From: Deltaproteobacteria bacterium RIFOXYA12_FULL_61_11
GTDB taxonomy: Bacteria; Bdellovibrionota_F; JAHFAK01; YA12-FULL-61-11
DNA: 27,829 nt
Assembly: GCA_001799195.1 (NCBI GenBank)
Contig: MGSU01000332.1
Location: 10,431-38,259 of the forward strand
Reading direction: 5' to 3'
A program made the translations under genes and the position numbers. The notes below the pieces were generated by a model that made no database searches, had not been told where the DNA came from, and worked only from the letters and a program-made list of their open reading frames with translations. Below, piece after piece: positions 18,837 through 26,285 of the stretch (within the stretch, counting starts at the first letter, position 1; the number at the start of each line of letters is the position of its first letter).

Positions 18837-21259
18837 AGCTGGGAAGGAAGAACATACGGTTTGCGGCTTTGATTGCAGCGGCAGTTGTAGGGGTGGGCAT
18901 CACCGCGGCAGCCATCCCCACCGTCCGCCTAGCAGTCCTGCTCGCTCTCGCCAAAGACACAACTGCAGAACTCAAAGCGTACGAACGCGAATTGGACGTC
19001 GTGCTCGGCTATGCCCGCTTGCGGAATACCTTCTTCGAGGCCCTGATCCTCGCGGGGAGGTCAACCGACGTCGTTCAATATTACAGCAAGTTGGATGAAC
19101 AACAAGCCGGTGAGGCCGAAACCCTCCGCGTGGTCCTCGAGGCCCTGGTGCGCAGTGGTCGGCACGATCGGGCAGAACAGCTCTTCACCCGGAACAAGGC
19201 CAAGCTCCAAGGGCAGACCTACGAATTGGCCTTGACCACGCTGGCTCGGGCTTACCTGCAACGGAAGCGATGCCTCGACGGACTGCGCATGCTGGAAGCG
19301 CACGAACCGGCTGCCCCATCCCCCCGGCTGGCCCTGCACCACGCTCGCCTGGAAATCGAATGCCGCCGTTTTGACAAGGCGGAACAACGCCTTGCTGCGA
19401 TCAGTGCCAGGGCCGACCTCGATCCGGCTCTGGCCGAGAAGGTACTCCTGGTGCGAAGCATCGCTCTGGCCCGGCAACTTCGCCTCGAGCAGGCTATCGC
19501 CGTGCTGGAAACCTCTCTCGCGGCAAGGAAGGAACGGCCCCCGGAGGTGGTGCGCCTCCTCGCCTTGCACCTTGTCGCCGGTGACCACCTGCTCCAGGCG
19601 AAACCCCTGATAGTGGAAGCCTTGCGGGCTTATTCCAACGATGCCCTGCTCCACATGTATAGAGCCAGGATCGCTTACGCCGAAGGGGACAAAGCGACCG
19701 GACGCGAAGCCTTGACTACGTATGCGCGGCTGCTCGGGATGGATGCCGAGGCTCAGCAGAAGAGTCTCTTGCGCATCGAGGGTCAAGGAGCCTCAGAACG
19801 CCAACTCGACCTTCCTATAGAGGTCCGGGACTGCACCAGCGATGCCCTTCTACTCCGCGCATCCCTCGATCGCGAGGGCCGACACGAGGAAGTCACTGCG
19901 TATCAGCCGCTTCCTCTCGAACGCCTCGACCGTTGCACCTTTACCACGACCCTTCGCGTCCTCACCGGCTCCCCCTTCGGGCTGACCATGCTCGTCGGAA
20001 CTCAGGATGGTGGGACGCGCGCCGGAGTCCGGCTCTCCCCCGAAGGTCTGTCAGCCGAACATCCAAAAGTGTTCCTTGATGTCGCCGACCCTTCGTTCCG
20101 CTGGCCGCGCCGGAACTTGGCCGAGGCCGATTTCAAACGATCGGTCGAGAATCTCGCTCGCCGCGCCGGGGGCGAGATCCCGACCTGGCCCGAGGTATCC
20201 TTGGATACCCCGGTCAGTGGCTTGCTCGGTGCAAAGAAGGAAACCCCACAACGAAAACGGGTCGTGGTGGTCTGGCTCGACTGCGGGAGTTGGTGGATCT
20301 TGATGCCCCTGATCCAGGCCGGTGCTGGTCGGCCGTATGCGCGGTTGATCGAGGCGGGCACGCACGGAACCATGGTCACCCCGGTACTGCCCACCGCCCA
20401 AGCCACCAAGGTCCTCACCGAACTCGGCTGGCGACAGGGCTCTTCGCTCGGCTCCATGGTCCGGGATACCGTGATCCAGCTCAAGGGGTTGGTTGCCCTG
20501 TCCTCCCTTCTCGCCGGCGTCAGCGAACGAGCGGTCGATTACCTGCTCGGAGAGAAGGTGGAGACGATCTGGCAACGGCTCGGCCGCCACGAACGCAGCT
20601 ATCTCAATTACATCTACTCCGACCTCGGGTTGCATGCGACCGAGGATGCCGGCAAGGAAAGACCGGTTTTGACCCTCCCCCCACCGGACGAACCCTCGGA
20701 ACGAGCCGCGTTCATGCGCTTCATCGTCGGCGCCCGCTCCGGGGACGATCGGGAACGCGCGGTCGATGAACTGCTCCTGGAGACCTTCCTGGCCACCAAC
20801 GAGAAATACCTCAACCTCCTCAGGACGCTGACCCAGGGAGGACCTGACTTCCTGATGGTGCGCTTCCCGGAGATGGATTTCCTGATGCACAAGTTCATCG
20901 ATCACCTCGCCTGGCATCCCGAAACCCGGGGCACCCCCTACGATGGAGTGCTCGATTTCTTCTATCAGTACTACGGATACATGGTCGCTTCCCTGCTCCC
21001 CTTGCTCGGCCCGGAGGATACGCTCTTCGTGATCAGCGACCACGGTGGACTGGACATGTTCCATCACCACGAAGAGGCCCTGTTCTTTGCCGTTGGTCCC
21101 GGCATCGAGGCAGGACGGGTGTTGCCGCGTTTCTCGATGACCCTCTTCCCGGCGACGGCGCTGCGCTGTCTCGGACTCGAGGACCCCGACCTGCATCCTG
21201 CCATCCAGGGTCTGTGCTCCACCGCCGCTACCCCACACACCGGGAGACCTCGCCCCTAG
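18833..21259 (+). CDS. Membrane-anchored TPR protein with alkaline-phosphatase-superfamily domain
   Basis: Protein of 808 residues, starting within the ATGA overlap. A basic N-terminus and a helix (about 10-37) anchor it, with the rest predicted periplasmic. Residues of about 45-310 form TPR-like helical pairs (RTLARAYLQRKRCLDGLRM-type repeats). A beta-rich linker follows, then an alkaline-phosphatase-superfamily domain from about 475 to 790, nearest to the type I phosphodiesterase/nucleotide pyrophosphatase group. Seen there: VVVVWLDCGSW (first metal Asp, about 482), TPVLPTAQATK (candidate Thr nucleophile, about 518-522), VRFPEMDFLMHKF (metal Asp and His, about 681 and 685) and FVISDHGG (Asp-His, about 736), followed by a His-rich MFHHHEE. 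The substrate is unknown; phosphodiester or lipid headgroup transfer is possible. Context: co-transcribed with a secreted protease and an unknown secreted protein. Confidence 0.8.
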   Translation: MKLGRKNIRFAALIAAAVVGVGITAAAIPTVRLAVLLALAKDTTAELKAYERELDVVLGYARLRNTFFEALILAGRSTDVVQYYSKLDEQQAGEAETLRVVLEALVRSGRHDRAEQLFTRNKAKLQGQTYELALTTLARAYLQRKRCLDGLRMLEAHEPAAPSPRLALHHARLEIECRRFDKAEQRLAAISARADLDPALAEKVLLVRSIALARQLRLEQAIAVLETSLAARKERPPEVVRLLALHLVAGDHLLQAKPLIVEALRAYSNDALLHMYRARIAYAEGDKATGREALTTYARLLGMDAEAQQKSLLRIEGQGASERQLDLPIEVRDCTSDALLLRASLDREGRHEEVTAYQPLPLERLDRCTFTTTLRVLTGSPFGLTMLVGTQDGGTRAGVRLSPEGLSAEHPKVFLDVADPSFRWPRRNLAEADFKRSVENLARRAGGEIPTWPEVSLDTPVSGLLGAKKETPQRKRVVVVWLDCGSWWILMPLIQAGAGRPYARLIEAGTHGTMVTPVLPTAQATKVLTELGWRQGSSLGSMVRDTVIQLKGLVALSSLLAGVSERAVDYLLGEKVETIWQRLGRHERSYLNYIYSDLGLHATEDAGKERPVLTLPPPDEPSERAAFMRFIVGARSGDDRERAVDELLLETFLATNEKYLNLLRTLTQGGPDFLMVRFPEMDFLMHKFIDHLAWHPETRGTPYDGVLDFFYQYYGYMVASLLPLLGPEDTLFVISDHGGLDMFHHHEEALFFAVGPGIEAGRVLPRFSMTLFPATALRCLGLEDPDLHPAIQGLCSTAATPHTGRPRP

Positions 21260-21355
21260 GAGTATTCCTCCCGGCGCAGACAGCATCGGGATCCTTGATT
21301 CTCTGACCGCGAAGGTGGTAGAGCTAGGGACAGGTTCCTGACGAGGATACAATCC

Positions 21356-21940
21356 ATGCGTGCCGCAATCGCGTTGTTCGTGGTCATGGTCTTGGGCGGT
21401 GTCTCCGGTTGTACGGCCGCCGATCCTGTTGACGAAGGAGACAATAACGGTGCCAACACCCAGAAATACAATCTGACCGGCTACTACCTCATCGAGGCCA
21501 CCATCGATTTCGCCATCGCTGGTATTCCCGAGAACCAAAGGGTACAGAACCTCTATCTCACCGCCCATGTACTCCATGACAACACCGGGCTCAGCGGTGA
21601 GCTCTACTGGAACTACAGCGGCAGCCAATGGATCGTGAAGCCGCTCAGCAACGTGAGCTATAAAGGGGACAAGATCACTTATACGGTCAAGGGGTTCACC
21701 TTTCCGCAAAGCAAATTCCCCGACCTCCTGACCGCGGACATGACCCTCGACATCTATGTCAACGGTACCATCAAGAGCGCCGACGAAGCGGTCGGCACCG
21801 CAACCTACGACATCAAACAGGCCCAGACCAAGGTCGGCACCATCTCCAACGTCCTGCAGGGCAATTATCTGGTACACCGCGATCTCGATCCGCAGGCTTC
21901 CGACTATCCTCCGGGAAAGCTCGCGGCCTCGAGCCTGTGA
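21356..21940 (+). CDS. Lipoprotein of unknown function
   Basis: Protein of 194 residues with a lipoprotein signal peptide whose lipobox is VSGC, the lipidated residue being Cys19. The next residues are TAADPVDEGDNNGAN, an acidic and Asn-rich linker, so Ala/Asp sorting rules do not clearly mark inner-membrane retention. The remainder is beta-rich with many aromatic and Thr residues (QKYNLTGYYLIEATIDFA, YWNYSGSQWIV, KITYTVKGFTFP), as in beta-sandwich or lipocalin-like folds. No family is recognised. GAGG 11 bases before the ATG could serve as the ribosome site. It follows the TPR/phosphatase gene by 96 bases and may be a separate unit. It converges on the next gene with a 4-base gap. Confidence 0.8.
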   Translation: MRAAIALFVVMVLGGVSGCTAADPVDEGDNNGANTQKYNLTGYYLIEATIDFAIAGIPENQRVQNLYLTAHVLHDNTGLSGELYWNYSGSQWIVKPLSNVSYKGDKITYTVKGFTFPQSKFPDLLTADMTLDIYVNGTIKSADEAVGTATYDIKQAQTKVGTISNVLQGNYLVHRDLDPQASDYPPGKLAASSL

Positions 21941-21944
21941 AGCT

Positions 21945-22523
21945 TCAGTTGCAGAAAGCTCCCTGCTCGATCCAGCGGATGATGCGCTGGGCAGCGTGAT
22001 CGGTAGGACCGTGGAAAACCTTGGCATTCACCGGATGGGGTCGACCGGACGCCTGATACCCGAGCGAGGGTTCCAAGACGATCAGACTGCGCTCGGGTTC
22101 ACCGCAATCGATACGTCCGGCAGAGGATGCATCGGCCGAAGGGTCTACGATCGGGTCGGACGCCCGCTCTTCGGTCAATTCCCGACACACTCTCAGAGCC
22201 TCGACCCCCGTGCCGCCGAGTACCAGTCCCCCGGTCTCGATGGGAGAATTCGGCAGATGGCAGACGATACACGCTGGTTTTTTGGGGGCCAGCATCGAAC
22301 GAAAGATCGGTACAATGGCCTTGCTGAACTCGATGACCTCCTCGGAAGAGGGATTGGTGGCGAGAAAGGCCCGGGCATTATCGGGACAAGCCGCGACATC
22401 GGGATCGAGCGTTTCCGCCGGGGAGGGTTTCACCTCCGCGGGAGGGTCGCACCCGAAGAGGATCAGGGCTGCGAACACGGGGAACAGCGGTGAACGTTGC
22501 ACGGGAAGCCGCCCCATCGACAC
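21945..22523 (-). CDS. Lipoprotein with c-type haem-binding motif (PSCyt-like)
   Basis: Protein of 192 residues with an N-terminal lipoprotein signal; the lipobox is LFGC with Cys25. One CxxCH motif, Cys85-Ile-Val-Cys88-His89, is in the setting ACIVCHLPNSPIETGGLVLGG. The pattern of a haem motif followed by GGL-x-L, then GEPERSLIVLEPS, then RPHPVNAK and RRIIRWIEQGA-like ends (here QRIIRWIEQGAFCN) resembles the planctomycete-type cytochrome c domains (PSCyt) used for small c-type cytochromes. Extra cysteines at 46, about 131 and 139, and near the end could form disulfides. It probably carries one haem on the outer surface of a membrane. An electron-transfer partner is not visible nearby. It is divergent from trmJ with starts only 25 bases apart. 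Confidence 0.7.
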   Translation of the reverse strand: MSMGRLPVQRSPLFPVFAALILFGCDPPAEVKPSPAETLDPDVAACPDNARAFLATNPSSEEVIEFSKAIVPIFRSMLAPKKPACIVCHLPNSPIETGGLVLGGTGVEALRVCRELTEERASDPIVDPSADASSAGRIDCGEPERSLIVLEPSLGYQASGRPHPVNAKVFHGPTDHAAQRIIRWIEQGAFCN

Positions 22524-22548
22524 GTTGTAGGCATACTAGAACGACGGC

Positions 22549-23292
22549 ATGGACCTGACAAACGTTTTCATTGTCTTGGTGCGCACCCGCAACAGCCACA
22601 ACATCGGTTCCACGGCTCGCGCCATGCGCAACTTCGGTCTCTCTCGCTTGCGACTCGTGGATACCGTACCGCTCGACGAGAATGCCTATAAAATGGGAGT
22701 GATGGCCGATGAGATCCTCGACCAATCGGAATGGTTCTCCACGGTCGCCGAGGCCGTGTCCGACCTGCACGTGGTAGCAGGCTCGACCCGGAGGAGCAAT
22801 CGGCGACTCTTCGGGACCTACCGGACACCGTCCGAGTTCAGCGCCGAATTGCTCGACTATGCCGAAGGGACCAAGGTTGGGTTGCTCTTCGGTAACGAAC
22901 GGAACGGCCTGTCCAATCCGGAATTGCGGTATTGCGAACGCTATGTGACTATTCCCGCTCAGGAACCCCACGCCTCTCTCAATCTCTCCCATGCCGTGGC
23001 CATCGTCACCGCGGCCCTGTTCGAAGCTGTCCACGGGAACCAACCGGTGCATGAAGCCGGGCGAAAGGACACTCCGGTGGAGCGAAGGGAGATCATCGAA
23101 CTCGAAGAGAGCCTTGCCGCCATCGCTGGAAGATTGGGATTGTTCGTTCGTTATGGAGAGGAGAGCTACCGCAACTTTCTGGCCCACGTACTGCAAAGGT
23201 CCTCCCTGCCACGGAACGAACTGCGCTTGGTATTGGGTTTCATCCACAAGGTCGAGCTCGCCTTGCGCCGGGCCTACGGCGTGGATCCGTAA
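22549..23292 (+). CDS. trmJ: SPOUT-class RNA 2'-O-methyltransferase, TrmJ-like
   Basis: SpoU/TrmH-family methyltransferase of 247 residues, the length expected for TrmJ, which methylates the ribose 2'-OH at position 32 of some tRNAs. The three SPOUT motifs are clear: motif 1 RNSHNIGSTARAMRNFG (residues 14-30), motif 2 LLFGNERNGLSNPEL, and motif 3 ASLNLSHAVAIVTAAL. The C-terminal extension (KDTPVERREIIELEESLAAI through RAYG) is the dimerisation/tRNA-binding region usual for TrmJ. The start at 22549 gives MDLTNVFIVLVRTRNSHN, as homologues do. It stands divergent from the haem lipoprotein, so the short spacer must hold promoters for both. No iscR or suhB, common neighbours in gammaproteobacteria, is present. 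Confidence 0.88.
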   Translation: MDLTNVFIVLVRTRNSHNIGSTARAMRNFGLSRLRLVDTVPLDENAYKMGVMADEILDQSEWFSTVAEAVSDLHVVAGSTRRSNRRLFGTYRTPSEFSAELLDYAEGTKVGLLFGNERNGLSNPELRYCERYVTIPAQEPHASLNLSHAVAIVTAALFEAVHGNQPVHEAGRKDTPVERREIIELEESLAAIAGRLGLFVRYGEESYRNFLAHVLQRSSLPRNELRLVLGFIHKVELALRRAYGVDP

Positions 23293-23396
23293 GAACGGTT
23301 GTACCTCCTTATTGTCCCTCGCCCTCGTTCTTTTCCATTGCCTTTTCCCGACCCTGCCCCTATCGTTCTCAACGCCATACATACGGGGAGGGAACG

Positions 23397-24293
23397 ATGA
23401 AGCTGGTCCTGGGGTTGCTTGGAGTCCTCGCGGCAACGATTTCTTCCGGGTTCGACGATCGCGCCTGGTCAACCGTCCAACGCGACCCTCTGATCAGGAT
23501 AGCCTTTCACCCCCAGATGAGTGGGGAACAAGACCCTCTCAAGGAACTCTTTATCGAAGAACTGAAAAAAATCACCCACCTCAACATCAAGGCAATTATT
23601 CCGGAAAATTATGCCAGCGTCGGCGAAGGCATGACGAAGGGACAGGTCGATTTCGCCTTCCTGTCCGGCTTCTCCTACATCCTCGCAGCCGACAAGGTGC
23701 AACTCACCGTGCTGTTGAAAACCATCTTCGACGGCGAGGAGATGTACCGCGCGGCTATCGTGGTAAAAAAAGGCAGGGGCTTTCGCACCCTCGAAGACCT
23801 CAAGGGCAAGACTCTGTCCTTCGGCGACCGGCAGAGTACCTCGGGATACCTGCTGCCCTATGCCGCGCTCCTGGGGAAAGGCATCGTGCCGGAAAAATTC
23901 TTCAAATCCATCCAGTATTCCGGCCAGCACAAGGAATCTCTGCATCTCCTGCTCGAGGAGAAGGTCGATGCCGTGGCGACATGGGCCAAGCTCAAGGTCG
24001 CCGAGGGCTCCTGGAACCTCTTCCTCGCCCCCGAGCAGCAATCCCAGGTCGAACCCCTCCTCTTCACCGAAGCCGTGCCCAATGAGATCTTCTGCGTCAC
24101 CAGCGACTTCTTCAAGAAATACCCCCGTGAAACCATGAAGGTCGTGGCCGCGCTGCTGTCGTACATCAACATGCCCGAGAACCGGAACCTGATCGACCAA
24201 CTGTTCCGCATGGACTACTTCGTCCCGGCCTATAATACCGATTTTTCCAAGCTGCGGGCCATGGTCAAGCGGGTCGAGAGCAAGCTCAAGTAA
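23397..24293 (+). CDS. PhnD-like periplasmic substrate-binding protein (orphan)
   Basis: Phosphate/phosphite/phosphonate-type solute-binding protein of 298 residues with a Sec signal peptide (MKLVLGLLGVLAATISSG) and no lipobox. The start is set by GGGGAGGGAA just before the ATG at 23397. Family marks include IRIAFHPQM, the central GQVDFAFLSGFSYILA, VVKKGRGFRTLEDLKGKTLS, a ligand-loop-like DRQSTSGYLLPYAALLGKGI and VDAVATWAKLK. PhnD proteins normally deliver ligand to a PhnCE transporter, but no ABC transporter genes are in the window. The PhnD family also supplies sensor domains, so this may be a binding or sensing protein. It ends 4 bases before a DUF1989-family gene, which suggests a common ligand or pathway. 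Ligand unknown. Confidence 0.85.
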   Translation: MKLVLGLLGVLAATISSGFDDRAWSTVQRDPLIRIAFHPQMSGEQDPLKELFIEELKKITHLNIKAIIPENYASVGEGMTKGQVDFAFLSGFSYILAADKVQLTVLLKTIFDGEEMYRAAIVVKKGRGFRTLEDLKGKTLSFGDRQSTSGYLLPYAALLGKGIVPEKFFKSIQYSGQHKESLHLLLEEKVDAVATWAKLKVAEGSWNLFLAPEQQSQVEPLLFTEAVPNEIFCVTSDFFKKYPRETMKVVAALLSYINMPENRNLIDQLFRMDYFVPAYNTDFSKLRAMVKRVESKLK

Positions 24294-24297
24294 GCCC

Positions 24298-24864
24298 GTG
24301 GGCCGTCAGGGTTCCTTCACCCTCACCGCGGGCAAGGTTGCGTTGGTGCCCCTGCAACGCGGAAAAACACTGCTCCTCCGCGATCGGGAAGGAGGGGCCG
24401 TCGTCCATCTCGTGATGGTCGTCAAGCATGACGTGAGGGAATACTTCGATCGAGGGTGGACCCTGCACGAGCTCCGTTCTCTCCGGCCGACCGTCGGCGA
24501 TGTCCTCTATTCCAACCGCGGCAAACCGCTGGCAATCATCGCCGAGGACAACGTCCGGAGGCATGACCTGCTCCTCCCGTCCCTCCCCCTCTATCCCGAC
24601 GGCCCGGATCCCCAGACTCTCCTGCGGGGACTCTTCCGCGGCAAGGCCGTCCCCCGGGAAGCCCTGCTCCAGAGCCTCAACCTCTTCCTCAATGTCGAAA
24701 TCGGTTTTGACGGTGCCTTGACCATCTTGCCCGCGGCAGCGGGCCCAGGCGGATATATCCTCTTCGAGGCCCGAGAAGAGCTGCTCCTGGCTCTCTGCGT
24801 AGTCGGCCAGGATCTCTCCGTGCGTACCCTGGCCGTCGAGGTTCTCTATACGTTCGCCAGTTGA
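24298..24864 (+). CDS. DUF1989 / urea carboxylase-associated family protein
   Basis: Cytoplasmic-looking protein of 188 residues with a GTG start four bases after the PhnD-like stop. It fits the DUF1989 (urea carboxylase-associated) family by three blocks: VGDVLYSNRGKPLAIIAEDN, where the family has G-x-x-L-x-S-N-x-x-x-P, then RRHDLLL, and LNLFLNVEIGFDG followed by PGGYILFEAREELLLAL and GQD. In many family members an HD-x-L-x-x-x-C sequence occurs; here the segment is HDLLLPSLPLYPDG without Cys, so a metal or catalytic role may be altered. The family is known beside urea carboxylase/allophanate hydrolase genes, and none is here. Pairing with an orphan binding protein is unusual. Assignment is by recalled motifs. 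Confidence 0.65.
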   Translation: MGRQGSFTLTAGKVALVPLQRGKTLLLRDREGGAVVHLVMVVKHDVREYFDRGWTLHELRSLRPTVGDVLYSNRGKPLAIIAEDNVRRHDLLLPSLPLYPDGPDPQTLLRGLFRGKAVPREALLQSLNLFLNVEIGFDGALTILPAAAGPGGYILFEAREELLLALCVVGQDLSVRTLAVEVLYTFAS

Positions 24865-24870
24865 CAAGCG

Positions 24871-24899
24871 TTGCCTTTCCTGGACTTTTCCCTTACGAT
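24871..24899 (+). promoter_or_regulatory. Possible promoter of the PilZ gene
   Basis: TTGCCT (24871-24876) and TACGAT (24894-24899) stand 17 bases apart and would start transcription near 24906, about 45 bases before the ATG at 24951. A perfect TTGACA also occurs at 24861-24866 but has no reasonable -10 partner. Prediction only, on partial matches. Confidence 0.3.
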
Positions 24900-24950
24900 T
24901 GTGCGTCAGTGCGATTCGCGACAAGGGATTGGGGCGCACCGAGGAGAGGG

Positions 24951-26261
24951 ATGTCCGAGCGACTGAAGCGTTGTCTCAAGGCAGTGGCTCAACTCACGCC
25001 CCAAGAGAAGCTCACCCTGCGCGATTATCTTGTCAAAATCACTGCCGTGCAGGCTGCTCCCGAAGAAGACCCAGAGGCTGACTTCAGGGACAAACGCCGC
25101 AGTCCGCGCTTCCGGGTCGAACTTGCCGGGAACGGGTTGTTGCTGCGCGAGACCGCGACCCTGAAGGACAATAAACGCTTCCAGATAAAGATCTTGGACA
25201 TCTCGAAAGAGGGAGTGCGCTTCCGCGCGCGCAAGAAGATCCACACCCACGATGTCTGTTTGCTCAATTTCCGGATGAAGAACTCGGGGCTCAAGAAGAT
25301 CCATATCGAGGTGGTCTGGTCCCGCGAGATCGGCGGACAAGCGGCGGCAGATCCTCTCGGTTTCGAGTTCGAGTACGGAGGTTGTGTCGTCACCGAGAGC
25401 AAAGTCCAACACCTCATGGTCAACCTCGAGCGGCAGCTCAAGGTCAACGAAATCCTCGCGAGGAGGGGCTTCAAGGTCCTGTGTGGTTTCCCTCCGCTGG
25501 TAGGTCAGGGCATTCTTGCCGGACTAACCAGGGACGGCTACCAGGTCGATGAGGTCGGCGCCTTCAAAGAGCTGCTCTCGAGATTGCTCGGGGCTGCCTT
25601 CACCTTGATGATCATCGACGAATCCCTCATCAGGGGAGGTTTGGCCGACTTCATCACCCAGGTACGGAAATACCGCCAAGAGCTCCTCATCCTCCTGCTC
25701 CAGCGCGAAACCGGCCGACCGATCTACGATCCGGCGCTGCGCGGGATCCAGGTCGCGGTGCGCTGGGACACCCCGGTCGGGGACATACTCAAGCTGGTCG
25801 AACGCCTCCTCCGACAGAGCCTGTGTCACAATTGGCAGCTCGTCACCCGCACCAAGCTCAAGTTGGTCTGCTACACCGAGGACCCCGAACTCGGTTCGCG
25901 GCTCGAGGAATGTTTCAAGAAGATCAAGTACTATTTCTTCCTCGAGATGATCGTGGGCCGCTACCCCGGTCCCGAGGAGGTCGACCACATCAACAGCTTC
26001 GACTTCCTCTTCCTCGACGTACGCCGCCTCGACTTCGACCACCTCGACGTGCTGCAAGAGGTGCTGCCCAGGCTCACCCTACCCGCGCTCGCCCTCGAGG
26101 ACGACACCCTGGGCAACGAGCACCTGCAACTCGAACGCTTCGATGCAGTCCTGTCCCTCCCCCTGCAGGTCGAGAAGCTCGAACAGACCCTCATGGAGAC
26201 CTTCAAGAACTACTACGAGCAACAGAAGCTCGACCTCGAAACCGCGCCCGAATACGTCTGA
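24951..26261 (+). CDS. PilZ (c-di-GMP effector) protein with two receiver-like domains
   Basis: Protein of 436 residues. The ATG at 24951 is preferred over upstream starts because GAGGAGAGG (24941-24949) precedes it and MSERLKRCLKAVAQLTPQEK is a plausible helical N-terminus. A PilZ domain covers about 48-145, with Arg49-x-x-x-Arg53 (RRSPR) and Asp83-x-Ser85-x-x-Gly88 (DISKEG), the residues that bind cyclic di-GMP. Two alpha/beta segments follow, about 168-290 and 300-425, that look like degenerate response-regulator receiver domains (VLCGFPPLVGQGILAGLTRD, LMIIDESLIRGGL; then LVCYTEDPELGSRLEECFKK, FLFLDVRRLDFDHLD). An Asp sits where the phosphoacceptor would be in each, but I cannot see the acidic pair and Lys of active receivers. 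The protein is likely a c-di-GMP responsive adaptor for motility, adhesion or secretion. It converges with ampG. Confidence 0.75.
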   Translation: MSERLKRCLKAVAQLTPQEKLTLRDYLVKITAVQAAPEEDPEADFRDKRRSPRFRVELAGNGLLLRETATLKDNKRFQIKILDISKEGVRFRARKKIHTHDVCLLNFRMKNSGLKKIHIEVVWSREIGGQAAADPLGFEFEYGGCVVTESKVQHLMVNLERQLKVNEILARRGFKVLCGFPPLVGQGILAGLTRDGYQVDEVGAFKELLSRLLGAAFTLMIIDESLIRGGLADFITQVRKYRQELLILLLQRETGRPIYDPALRGIQVAVRWDTPVGDILKLVERLLRQSLCHNWQLVTRTKLKLVCYTEDPELGSRLEECFKKIKYYFFLEMIVGRYPGPEEVDHINSFDFLFLDVRRLDFDHLDVLQEVLPRLTLPALALEDDTLGNEHLQLERFDAVLSLPLQVEKLEQTLMETFKNYYEQQKLDLETAPEYV

Positions 26262-26285
26262 AGCGCGGGTCAGGTCAAGCCTCCC

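Noticed and set aside
20051-22027. A 658-codon minus-strand frame over the TPR/phosphatase and lipoprotein genes
   Set aside because: It is antisense to two well-supported genes with signal peptides and family motifs.
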